Shown: positions 9,888-20,500 of the stretch, one piece after another | Position numbering within the stretch: the first letter of the stretch is position 1 | How the letters are laid out: every line of letters starts with the position of its first letter | Assembly (NCBI RefSeq): GCF_001186125.1 | Contig: NW_014040151.1 | Location: 3,184 to 29,293 of the forward strand | Direction of reading: 5' to 3' | Source of the DNA: Sphaeroforma arctica JP610 | Lineage: Eukaryota > Opisthokonta > Ichthyosporea > Ichthyophonida | DNA length: 26,110 nucleotides | Notes under the pieces: model-generated | What the model was told of the DNA's origin: nothing | Databases searched by the model: none | What the model saw: only the letters and a program-made list of their open reading frames with translations | Position numbers and translations under genes: made by a program

Positions 9888-10489
9888 GCGTTTTCTGCCT
9901 CTCGACTGAAACATCATTTACATATATTAAAACACTAGAGCGTTTTGATTCAGCTGCGAGGAAATGTATGTTGCAGTGCGCTTATGTCTGTTTCCATAAG
10001 TAGTTGAACTAAAGAAGGACTTCATAAAGTCTACAGACAACATTAGAAATTTGAACCAATCAACACTGGCATAAGAACATAAATATGCCAGAAATTCGGC
10101 GGCAGTGGACTGAATCAATAGACATCTAGCGCTTTATTGTTTGCAGGCAAAAGGGATATTCTTGTCGCTTGAATAATTCTTAGATCTAAATATTGCATAT
10201 ACTCTTTTAATATATTTGAAGAGCCAGAATGAGAAACACGCTCTATCATGCTTACATTAAATACTCACGAATGTGTATAACTGTACATAACGCATGCTTG
10301 AAGGAAGAGATATATAATTCGTATACACTGTCCACTAGCGCTATTCGTCGTGATTTAATATGTCCTCGTGTGATGCAGTGCTGCTGATTAGAATATTTGG
10401 TTTGATAGTCTTGCATCCATCAATTTACAAATTTGGGCTTTCCCAATCCCGGCAAGCTGACTTGTTCCTTCCCATGTATCTCGGGAATA

Positions 10490-10640
10490 GTCACACCCTT
10501 GCTGCAGTTCATGTGCCAGGAAGGGTACGTGGTTTATGCGTTGTTCAGTCCCACAACAGACATTGAATTTTCTCACCCAGCCTCTTATGTCGAATTGAAC
10601 CATCATCCAATCCCTCGTACGCAGGTACATCAAAACCTAC
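10490..10640 (-). pseudogene. Possible retrotransposon integrase fragment
   Basis: The minus-strand frame 10388-10633 begins with a segment like the end of the zinc-binding domain of Ty3/gypsy integrases: a Trp-Met-Met near the start, then FDIRGWVRKFNVCC, comparable to the usual D-I..WV..C..C pattern with the first Cys replaced by Phe. The remainder is not recognisable. This rests on one motif and may be chance. Confidence 0.3.
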
Positions 10641-10649
10641 AGTAGCTGT

Positions 10650-11383
10650 AAGTGCGGGAGCATCAGACTATCTACATGAGCAAGCTTGTACATCCGCCTC
10701 AAAAGGCGCAATAACTTTTGGATATCGCTGAATAGCACAAACTCCGACTGCCACGAGAACATACTCCCAAGTGCGAATGCATTAACTTTCAAGTGTATCT
10801 AGCCCCTTTTGTATCTTATTTCTGACATCCAGTATAAGCGTTCTTGGCAATCAAGCGTCGTTGATTGCTCTCGGTTTGCCGGTGGGACGTCTTCTCCAAA
10901 CACGTAGAAAAGTTGACAGCCTTGTTATGTTGCACTGTGGTATGATATCGCTGAATTTCATTCACTATTTCTTTCTTGAATACAAGCGTATACCGACCAT
11001 TGTTATGCCCGTATATCCTATTTACTGTTACCTTCGCACTGGAGTATTTGAAACGCATATACAACCGAGTGATGGTCGTGTGTACTAGGCACGATGCATA
11101 TGTACAGCAAATGTTGTTCTCAAAGGCATTTAATAGGGACTTTATGGGGGAATGTTCTTAAATATCGTTTATGGCATGTTCACCCCCAATATATTCTTTA
11201 GTGTTAATTTAGTGGCTTTGGGTGTATTAAAGCCCTGTGCATACAGCACGTTATGGGCCTTGTGAGTAATAAAATCGTTTCCACAACAGATTCTGAAGAG
11301 AACAGCTCAAAGTCAGCTTGGAAGCGGTTTTGCTTCTTTCATGAAAATTTAAAGAGCTATTTAATCACAGTACACGACTGCAC
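10650..11383. other. Intergenic, no gene recognised
   Basis: Only short frames are present (for example 10816-11064 on the minus strand and 10861-11088 on the plus strand), and none has a motif I recognise. The sequence may be further relic of the minus-strand element suggested at 10490-10640. Confidence 0.35.
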
Positions 11384-11666
11384 AACCAAATTCCCAGGGC
11401 AAGCATACTTGTTGAGACGTAAACACTTATAAGCACTCAGCCCTAAAAATCCCACATTTAATTATGGGAACAGTAGAGGGTATCAGTTCTATTTTGGCCT
11501 GAATTCATGTAAGAAGCATAAACACAATATTGTAATATAAAATATATTGTATAAAAAGTTACTTCGAAGCAAATATGTGTATTATGTTCCGAGTCCCGTG
11601 CGGTTACCGTGACCTGTTCCTAGGACAGATCTTCGTATATCTCTTTCATGTATTTCCTGTCGTTGG
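11384..11666. repeat. LTR-like direct repeat, copy 1
   Basis: Starts AACCAAAT, includes AGGGCAAGCATACTTG, the block CACTTATAAGCACTCA and CCGAGTCCCGTG, and ends TGTATTTCCTGTCGTTGG. The second copy at 12838-13107 matches along its whole length at roughly 80 percent by eye, with small indels. Same orientation and defined ends suggest LTRs, but TG...CA termini and target-site duplications are not clear. Confidence 0.75.
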
Positions 11667-12837
11667 CTTGCTGTTAACCGATGAGTACCACAAAACAAAC
11701 TGACCGGATCCTCTCACGTTTATATGAGCGTCAAACCATAGAAACGGATTCTGTCGGGTCTGGAATCAATAAGTTGAAAGTCGACCGTCAACATTTGGCA
11801 TTTAATTGTTTTTGGTTGGTTTTGTTTTTTGATTCAGGATTGATTCAGACGTGTGCCTTCAACTGAGTGCACCTTTTGATCAAACTTCTCCTTGGCTGAT
11901 TTCACAACAATCTTAGCTTGCCGCTTTGTGAGTTCAAGGAGTATAAATTGATCACGACTCAATCTAATGTAAAGGTAGATGGATATCAATTCTTCCTTAT
12001 ATTGTGTATTCATGCGTAGGCGGCATGAGTTATATAATGAAGAGTTTACAACGGTTTCAGAAAGAATCGCACTGTATTAGATAGAATTGTCACCGTTCTC
12101 ATAGATGAGGCGGTTTCTGCAAAGGTGAATCGTACTCTATTACGGCGAGTGCGACAGTTGTCTCAGCAGGAAGCTCCGAACGCAGAAGCGATGATAAGGA
12201 ATAATTAATACTGCTTTTCTATCTCTTTATCCACAAGCAGAGCGAAGATTCATGACTGTGAATGTGGATATGCAACTATCTGCAGAATCACGTGGAAAAG
12301 CAGAAATGTTAGTTAACGTTGACACATCTACGCCATCAACGAACAAGTTCCCTGCACAACCTCGATGCAAATAGTCATCTATGGCAAAGGTTACCAATGA
12401 CGATAATACATCAATATTTCTATCAAATGGATCCGGCACGGCGACGAAAGTGACTATTGCGATACTTCTTGACAATTTTGTATCGACCTCCATAAAGTGT
12501 TCGTTTTACCTTAATATCGGGCTATGCCCAAGCCTCCTTTATATAAGCCGCTCGCAGCTCTTCGAATTGGATAATATTACTGTCTAATTGAGGTCACATG
12601 GCTTCTTCTAGCTTCTCCAATCGTTTTTGTCAAGGCCTTGTGCTTTGTGCTTCAGCTCATTTGTTGTAATCAGTTCGCTGGTTTTGTCTTCACAAAAATT
12701 ATACGTTAAATTGGGGACATTTGTGTCTATGTAAAGGTTACAGGTTGCGGTATGCCACATCTGTACAAACAGTAGTCGGGAACACCAGTTGTCTGGGGCT
12801 TGCTGCTTAGATTGTCATCGTAAAGATATCGTTCGTT
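11667..12837. other. Sequence between the two LTR-like repeats
   Basis: About 1.17 kb. No intact frame; the longest is 88 codons on the minus strand (12227-12493). The plus strand around 12240-12370 has a weak resemblance to a retroviral-type protease region (a VDTS triplet context) that I do not regard as proof. It may be the inside of a short or deleted LTR element. Confidence 0.35.
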
Positions 12838-13107
12838 AACCAAATATCTAGGGCAAGCATACTTGTTGAGACGAAAATTTTTATAAGCACTCAACCCTAA
12901 AAATCCCACATTAAATTTTGGAAACAAAAGTTTTATTTTGGCCGAAATACTTGTAAGACGAATTAGAAACAGTACATAATATTGTATTATGTAATCTATT
13001 GTACAATAAAAAAGTTACTGTATCATATTCCGAGTCCCGTGTGGTTGCCATGGCCTGTTCCAAGAATAGATTCTCACATGTCACTTCCATGTATTTCCTG
13101 TCGTTGG
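12838..13107. repeat. LTR-like direct repeat, copy 2
   Basis: Second copy of the repeat at 11384-11666. It lies about 450 bases before the protease region of the plus-strand gypsy remnant, so it could also be that element's 5' LTR. No third copy was found after the remnant. Confidence 0.75.
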
Positions 13108-13560
13108 AGTATGACAAATCGAGATGATACACATCGCAAGAAATAGAACGTAGCCACGAAGTGTAACGCTTCTCAATCCGATGCAGCGCCAAGTCTACGG
13201 CACATTGCTTTTGTAGAAACTTCCAATCGAATCAGAGAGTAGAGTTAGATCGATCAACAGTGAGTCACTTGCAGTCAGCACGATCACGACCCCGGAAGAA
13301 TCTGATGAACAACAGGGGAAGCCCGAGAAGGAGGAATCCATGCCTACAAATAATCACATCGACTCTATATCCTTTCTCCCATAGGAGATAGAATAAGAGC
13401 GAATGGGATATGGTGACAGACAATAGGCAGCGATCAAGCATAGGATGTGGTCATGTCAAATTTAGTTATAACTTTGACAACTGCTGATTAGTGATTCATT
13501 ACTATCAAAGAAAATCGAGTATTTATATCGATCCATGTCAAAAAGACATGCAGTGTGCTA

Positions 13561-15399
13561 GTAGACTTGGAGTGGGCTACAAATGAAAATTGCATTGATT
13601 CTTGGGCCCCCGAAGGATCCTACATATACCTTGTAATCGCAAATTGAATCGCCTTTGCGAACCCCACTTCAATATGGGATGGAGCTGGCAGAACACTAAT
13701 ATTTAATTTAATATATCTACCGCCAGTCATTCACGCCATCTTAGGTCAGAACCTCATGCCAAGCTTGGGGTTATATGTGAAGGGTCTATAATCGTTATTC
13801 ACACCAATTGACCCCACTAAAATATTGTTACCTATACCATTGAGACGTCAACAGGACCTCACCGAGGAAATAGGAGTCCGCATGAAGTTAAACAAAGAAC
13901 TAGGGGACAACGACGCCATCGAAGAAACAATAGGTGTCGGTTGGAAGAAGAAGCGATTTGGTTGACGGTCATACCCGATCATGCAGCAAGAACGAGTAAG
14001 GTTGTCAGTAGCATCGTGGAAAAAAACTTGGGTACCTTTGGTGACTTAACAGGTACGTAAACGGTTGCAGGAATTAGCGATAGTCTAAAGACAGCTACTG
14101 ACAGTACCGAAGTAAACATACAAGTAGAGAAATGAAGAAAGTGCGAGTATGTTTAGAGTTAAGAGCAGTGACTGCATTGATACCGGCGCGCCAATTTATA
14201 TTTCACCGTTCCAACTACACCATAGGCAATATCGAAGGGAGGAGTTACTATACCACGCCAGATTTGACGACGGCACACAACCACCTTCCCATAAATTCGT
14301 ACTCCTAGTATCTGTTCAGTTTTAGGTATGGGAAGAGTTAGTACTCATTTATTTCTGTGCCTTTTAGATCACATGCAATCACGCAGCAGTTCCAGCAAAC
14401 TTTGAAAGGAATGATACTACAAAGCCTCCCAGCATACCACTACTTAGGCAAAATCGTGATAGCAACGGACGACTAAGAATAACACGTTCGGATGAAGAAG
14501 AAATCCATACGGCTACTGACGTACCACAGTTTCAAATTGACGCCCACGAATTGCCAATTTTGCAGTACGAGGGGTCATGGGTCTACAAAAGCGAGTATCC
14601 ATTGCCGAAATTGATATTTATCTGCCACGAGAAACGAGCCAAGCTCATGGACTGGCCCACCCCAAAGAAATACAAGGGAGACGAAACACCAGCAACCATG
14701 GGAACCATGAAAAAATATATTGTAGAGTCCTGAAATTTACAGTAAATCATGTATCATTTCAATTAAAAGCGGATGTATGAGACTACGGCATAGGCGGAGG
14801 ACTGTATCGATTAATAGAAGAGAGAAAGGAATACCTGATAATCTTTAATATAACTTTCAACTCGACCTAGCACATCTATGCAACGCCAACGAAGGAACTG
14901 TTGACCTTGGTAATTGAACTCCCACGTTTCCGGGATCATCTAGAAGGTCTAAAACTCCGGTGCCTACCGAATTCCATCGTGATGGAAATACTCAAGTAAA
15001 AATAAAGACTAAGTGCGCTTCTCCCAGATCAAGACTTTCCTAGCTGAGAGAAACGTACTTCAGAAAAGGCCCATTGTTTTCTATAGTCGTAACTTTCCAG
15101 CCACTCTCGTGCTTGACAAGTATTTAAAGTAGTTCGATAAGAACACTACATGCCGATACATTCTAGAAGCCTTGCAAGTACAGTGCTTTGATTGGTTCAC
15201 CGTGGACATCTCACCACGTTTACCGAATGAACCGGAACTCATCAGCCCAGCGAACATACAGCAGAAGGCGATTACAGTGCTGATTGGTAAACATCTGACT
15301 ATGAAAGTATTGGAACATACGAACATCCGCAAAAAGTACAAAAGGCCTAACTTGATGACGTCCACTCAACGTTCAATGTGGGATTGGATCACCTGCTAG
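13561..15399 (+). pseudogene. Ty3/gypsy pol remnant: protease, RT, RNase H, integrase
   Basis: The domains lie in canonical Ty3/gypsy order on the plus strand but are broken by stops and frameshifts. Protease: 13561-13790, active-site region CIDSWAPEGSY (D-S-G-A with Gly to Trp) and the later HAILGQNL motif, with one stop between them. Reverse transcriptase: about 14198-14473 in one frame with two TAG stops; it shows a DLTTAHNHLPI segment, FRYGKS, VPFR..A..QQFQQTL and, at the catalytic box, YLGKIVIATDD. The connection segment with DWPTPK (14551-14733) is in another frame. RNase H: about 14770-14985 with DYGIGGGLYR and KELLTLVIEL..FRDHLEG, again with stops. Integrase zinc-binding-like segment: 15264-15397, ending SMWDWITC. 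A 13,260-13,400 stretch encodes an acidic Glu/Ser/Pro-rich segment that may belong to the gag side. Clearly not functional. Confidence 0.85.
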
Positions 15400-15540
15400 C
15401 ACCAACTCGTGGGATTTTGTTCGACACGGCGAAAATACTGAATTTTTCAACACTGCGAAAATGGGGAAACAACCGAACCCTGCCAGTTTTGCAACACCAA
15501 GTGACATGTTCGAACACTACTGAGAATAGGCCAACCGCAC

Positions 15541-15713
15541 TTTCTTGGAGTGGCCGATCGTCTGTGGTAGGTACGACAATAGGATCAGAGTCTCTCCGCC
15601 TCAAAGCCTGAGATTATCGCAGTCGATAGTTTCTTGGTGCGGCCGGTCGTCACCGTAGACACAATAGAATCTGAATCGCCTACCCTCTATGGATGAGATT
15701 ATCGCAGTCTAGA
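15541..15713. repeat. Tandem duplication, unit about 89 bp
   Basis: Copy 1 starts at 15541 and copy 2 at 15630. Both begin TTTCTTGG, share GGCCG.TCGTC and ACAATAG.ATC, and end TGAGATTATCGCAGTC. Divergence is appreciable. Confidence 0.75.
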
Positions 15714-17292
15714 TCATAGATCAGTCTTGAGTACCGCGAGGGTTGCGTTACCGTCGTTACCTTCAGCAGCTCCAGTAAGTTTTGAAGAAAACACCTGGTC
15801 GCGAACCCTATCACGAGATCAAGCATGTTTGTGGATGTTGCAAACTTTGTTTAACGCTCATCAGCGCAGGTACAGAGCCACCAGTAATAGATTGAAACCG
15901 TCGTGAATCCAGCAATGATCGAGCAAGATATCACAGTTTGTGTAGTGAAGGATGCAAGGACCAAACGATGAAGGGCCCAATCGTTCTCTACGGCGACGCT
16001 AGTTTCACTGAGATACCAAAGGGTTGACCGGATTGGAACAACACTATATTGCGAGCTGAGCAAATATTTATATCGTTGTTGAAGAGCTCCGGACCTCCCA
16101 GGTCTACATTGCATGCCACAAAAATGCTAGCATGAGTCAGCTTAGAGGACACCTGCGTTGCTCAACGCGTACCGAGCCGGGGAGAAGCCACTCCATTTCC
16201 CGCGCGGTACAAATCCATCTTTCAACGCACTGGAGACAACGGTCTTCGATTGAGTGGACGAGGTGTTCAGGCATTGCTATCGCGCGAGTAGGGTCATCTA
16301 CTTACACACAACCATGGATTCTCGCGCCAAAAGTCGCCGATTTGAAATTATTCACTTCATGGTCCATTCCGGGAATGTGAAGCAGGCGTGTAAGGCCCAA
16401 TAAAGTAGGAAAATAGTTTGTGGATGTTACGTTAGCAGTGCATGAACGGTGGCTGTCTAGGTTTAGTTAAGGAGACGTACAATGTTGATAAACCAGTCAC
16501 GCAAACAATGCTTGAATTGCCCTGAATGGTTTGAATCAATTTTCAATGTATTATGATACATACCAGAAAATCTGGTACGGGAAATGAACATTCACCATTC
16601 CAAAGGAGGATGCGACTATCACAAAGCGTTAACATACTGATCGATGGGTATATCTAATATATTACGCTGTATATTGATCATTTGATATTGGACCAATGGT
16701 TGTACGTTTTTGCTAGCTTTTGAAATTGTGTATTTGAAGTGTGTCCCTTTCGACCCATGTTCAGTATATCGATTCGAAGGTTAATTCGACCTATCCATGA
16801 AAAGAAAAATTAAGATGCAGGTTATTAGGGTCAGTTATGACTGTTCAAGCTTTCTGCTCCTCATAGATCTGGGAGTGAACAGCGTGTTCTTGTTTATGTG
16901 GCAATATTCTTCTCACAACCAGATACAGGAAAAGTGGCGACTGCCTTTGAATAAACATTTGAGTATTTCAGAGTACAGCTACGCACTGCTCGTGTACATG
17001 CAACCTGAGAGTTGATGTAGGAAGGAATGCGTTGTATCGTAGAGCTAATACAACGAGGCGACAAAAGACACATAAATGACATTCGTACTATTACAAACGA
17101 GCAATGGAAAAGCGAGAAATATGACATCCCAATGTTGACCCATTTACGCATGAGGTTGAAATTCCGAAAGATAGTTATGAACTTATCCATTGATAGTTTG
17201 ACGATATCATATTCATGGTGTAGACAAAGTACGGTGCAACGAGCGACAAAGAATGTCACACATTCATAAAAAGTTTGGGAAATTCTCTTGGT

Positions 17293-17298
17293 TTTATT
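17293..17298 (-). promoter_or_regulatory. Candidate poly(A) signal for TOP6B
   Basis: AATAAA on the minus strand, about 230 bases downstream of the TOP6B stop codon; no closer canonical copy was seen. It is a six-base match only. Confidence 0.3.
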
Positions 17299-17524
17299 TT
17301 TCAGAGATGTTTTTTTTTAAGACTGTCAACTGCGAAGAAATAGGGCTATGGTTTTCTCGCACTAAAACCATTGGTTCCGAATTGAGCCTGGCTATGCTTG
17401 CAAATGCTCTCTTTGTAAGAATTCTTGCTGAGGGTAAGCTACAAGGTGAGTTCAATAGTTGATTATGATCTGCGGGATCTCCGTCGCTTGATATTTATAT
17501 ATTTAACTTATCCAAAACCTCAGA

Positions 17525-20500
17525 CTACTGTTCAATAATGGATCCTGACATAATGCTGATCTTCAGCTGGGGATGTTGAAGTTTCATATTCGAACACGCC
17601 GGTAGCTTTGGGTGCCAATCGGCGATGTGTAGACGGACGCGGTCTAGTGTTTTGTCCTGTGTGGCGCGGCTCATTTGCAGGTCCATCGCCTCATTGAAAT
17701 TGGCCTGTATCAATGAATGTAACAATACCTCAGCCTTGCACAAAATAAGCGAAAAACCCGATTCAATCTTAAATTTTTATTATTATTTCTCGCTCATAGA
17801 TGATGAGCGTGCGTGAAAGAGAATATACAGCGTTTCAACTTTGAAAGTGTGGAGCGAGGTGTCCTAGTGTGAACTGACATACACAACAGAGAAAACGAAG
17901 CAATACGACTATTGCGTGATGCTACAACCATCAAAGTTGAAGGAATGAATATAACACACCTTCTCCACATGTATCTCTAATTTTCTCTTGAGTTCTTCCA
18001 CTGTGACATTTTTCGACTTCACGCCGTTAAGTACTTGATGACTAGTCATTGCTTTGCGCTGGTCATCTGTTAAATTTACACACGTTCTACTATCGAGCCG
18101 TAACCTTTTAGCGCTCAAGGCATCCTCGCTTGTGTCGATCTGCATATACATTTGCATGTGGTTGTTAAGCAATGAAATATCACACAACGATCAAGGTATT
18201 TGCTCAGCCTTCCCTATAACCGAGTTTAGCTAACAAACGAATCTCGGAGCCCCCGCCCCCCCAAAAAATCAGCCTTTCGAACGTAAAAATGTACTTGCAC
18301 CGCCGGATTGAGCGAAGTTCGAGGAAAGTGCCGAAATTAAAGATTTCCGAATTGTACCTTACGCAGTGTTGTCATAATCGCGTCACAAACATTGGGAATG
18401 TACTTTGTCAACATCTTTTTCCTCTCCTGCTTGGCTTTCTGTGAATGTGCCTTAGCCAGTTTTTTCGACAGCTGTTGGCACGACAGCTGCCGACAACCGC
18501 CCATATGAAAATTGGATATCAATTTCGAACATGCGTGCCATACTGTAGTCAGATACATGTATTTTGGAATCACATTGAACCAGGTACAAAAGACCATGAC
18601 CCACAGCTCAGTACAAAGATCTGGAGTCTGCCCATCAATATGCACATCATATTCCATCCCATGAAGATACTGGACGGTTGGAATATATCACGTGAAACAT
18701 CACGTGCAATTATTATGTACCGTATATCGAAGCAAATTCATGTGTACAGTGAAGCCTACTAGGTAATGTTTACAACTAAACTTTCATGAACTCAAAATCG
18801 CTAGTGAGCTTTGTAACGTATAATGCAAATCGATGTCTGAATTATTGCTCGGGTACTCACTATCTGATTCGGAGCGTGCTGTTTGCAATGCCTCAAGATG
18901 ATAGTCAGTCAGCGATACTGTGTTATTTACGAATTCATGTGTCAGATCTATGCAGCTTGTATCTATGATACACACTTACCATGATCGCTTTCTTTACACT
19001 AATTGCTAAAGCCTCGGCATCGTCACCAATATATTCCTTTCCAGTGCCTTTGAATGGTATCTTGGTGCTCACTATAGATACAAATACTCCTGTATTTGAC
19101 CAAAGGATGTGCTAGTCAATGTCAGTAATGCATATAAAGCGCTAGCAGAGTCTCAAATTACAACGAGAATCAACACTATGATGACTTTCTCAGTACCTCT
19201 TTTAACACCGATGCAACCGTGCACAATACCTTCTAGCCTCAAACAACACGACAGCCGCATTTTAAAGTAGAATTGGTCCAAGCCGCGCCTTTAATCTGGT
19301 CGGCTATGCATATATATATAGATATTCACATATGCGAGTGTACTTACAACCGAGCGCAAGCATACATTTCACGATTCTAGAAATCGAGCTGACTTCGGCG
19401 ACCTACCAATTTTGTCAGTTGTCGGATTCATCTTGTAAGATTTCCAATTGATCCTGGTCATTGCTGTACGCGTCACTACATCCGCCCCGTTCTCGAACAG
19501 TAGCGGGATACGATTGGCAAACCGGTACACATTAATACCCTGCAATATCAGTATAGCTTGTCACTAGGCTGTGCTAGTACCTAATACCACAATAGGGGCC
19601 TCCATCACATACTGGAATTGAAACTAAATGCAAACAAGTACATAGCAAGATAACCTACCGAAGATTTGAGCAAAGTGAGGAAATACTTACGAAATTTAGT
19701 GTTTAATTTTCTTCTTTAGAATGAAAGTATATTGCTCACCACCATATAGGCCGCATCTAAAACTGTACTACAATGGATATGGAGCCGGCTCCCCCGACCC
19801 CCTAGATGTCATGTTTACAATAGAGCACGTGAAATTGGCACCTGTGCAACACGCTACATCTGCAAATCATTTAGCGAGATATAAAAACCAACAACTAGTG
19901 TACTGTCAATGTGCCTGAAACCCGAAAATCTCGAGTCACGATCAATATGCAATACTGAGTTCATGCGTCGTTGAGATCGACATAGAATCGAGCAGACATG
20001 CCGTAGGATGATTTCATACTTAATCACATAAGGATCACCGTTGTACATTCACAATTGCAAAAAAAATTTGAGCATATTAATGTGTTTGTATTGTTGAATA
20101 TGTAAGCGTCACACAGTGACACCACATTGTGATTGTATGATTCACAAGCATCCAATTCCACCAACTAAACATCATAAGCCAATAACCTGCCAGAGACTTC
20201 TTCAGTCACAACGCCTTATCAAAAAACCACGACAACAACAGACTCCGCCAGATGTACAATAACAGCCTTATCCACCTACCTGTCTCACTTTCTTTCCACC
20301 CAGAGATACGCCAGCTTCCACGATGAAGGGATGGCCCTCGAATATACCAGCGGGTACTTGACACGTGGCAACCATTTCTGGCTTAAGCTCCTTCATAATT
20401 CCCAGGCGCAAATTATACTCCCCAGCTGGAGATAAACACTAGTATTGTTGATATGTACCGAGAATTACATGAAGATGCAAAAGTCAGAATATTGAAATAA

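Larger units (their letters stand above)
7443..10489. other. Intergenic, no gene recognised
   Basis: No coding region could be supported; all frames are short and match no family I know. Two structural spots stand out: a run of small hairpins at 8779-8954, and a palindrome and inverted-repeat cluster at 9807-9887. Parts may be further decayed transposon sequence that is too altered to recognise. Confidence 0.45.
15400..17524. other. Intergenic, no gene recognised
   Basis: Contains the 89-bp tandem duplication (15541-15713), a 7-bp stem with a 3-base loop at 16561-16577, and several short frames without known motifs (for example 16894-17259 on the minus strand). A possible plus-strand exon at 17304-17444 is described under findings. 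A minus-strand AATAAA at 17293-17298, about 230 bases after the TOP6B stop, could be its poly(A) signal. Confidence 0.4.

Noticed and set aside
12240-12370. Protease-like VDTS segment between the LTR-like repeats
   Set aside because: The match is limited to a few residues; no companion motif such as ILG is visible.
16660-16710. YIDHLILDQW as a reverse transcriptase Y-x-D-D box
   Set aside because: Only four residues fit and no other RT motif is found around it.
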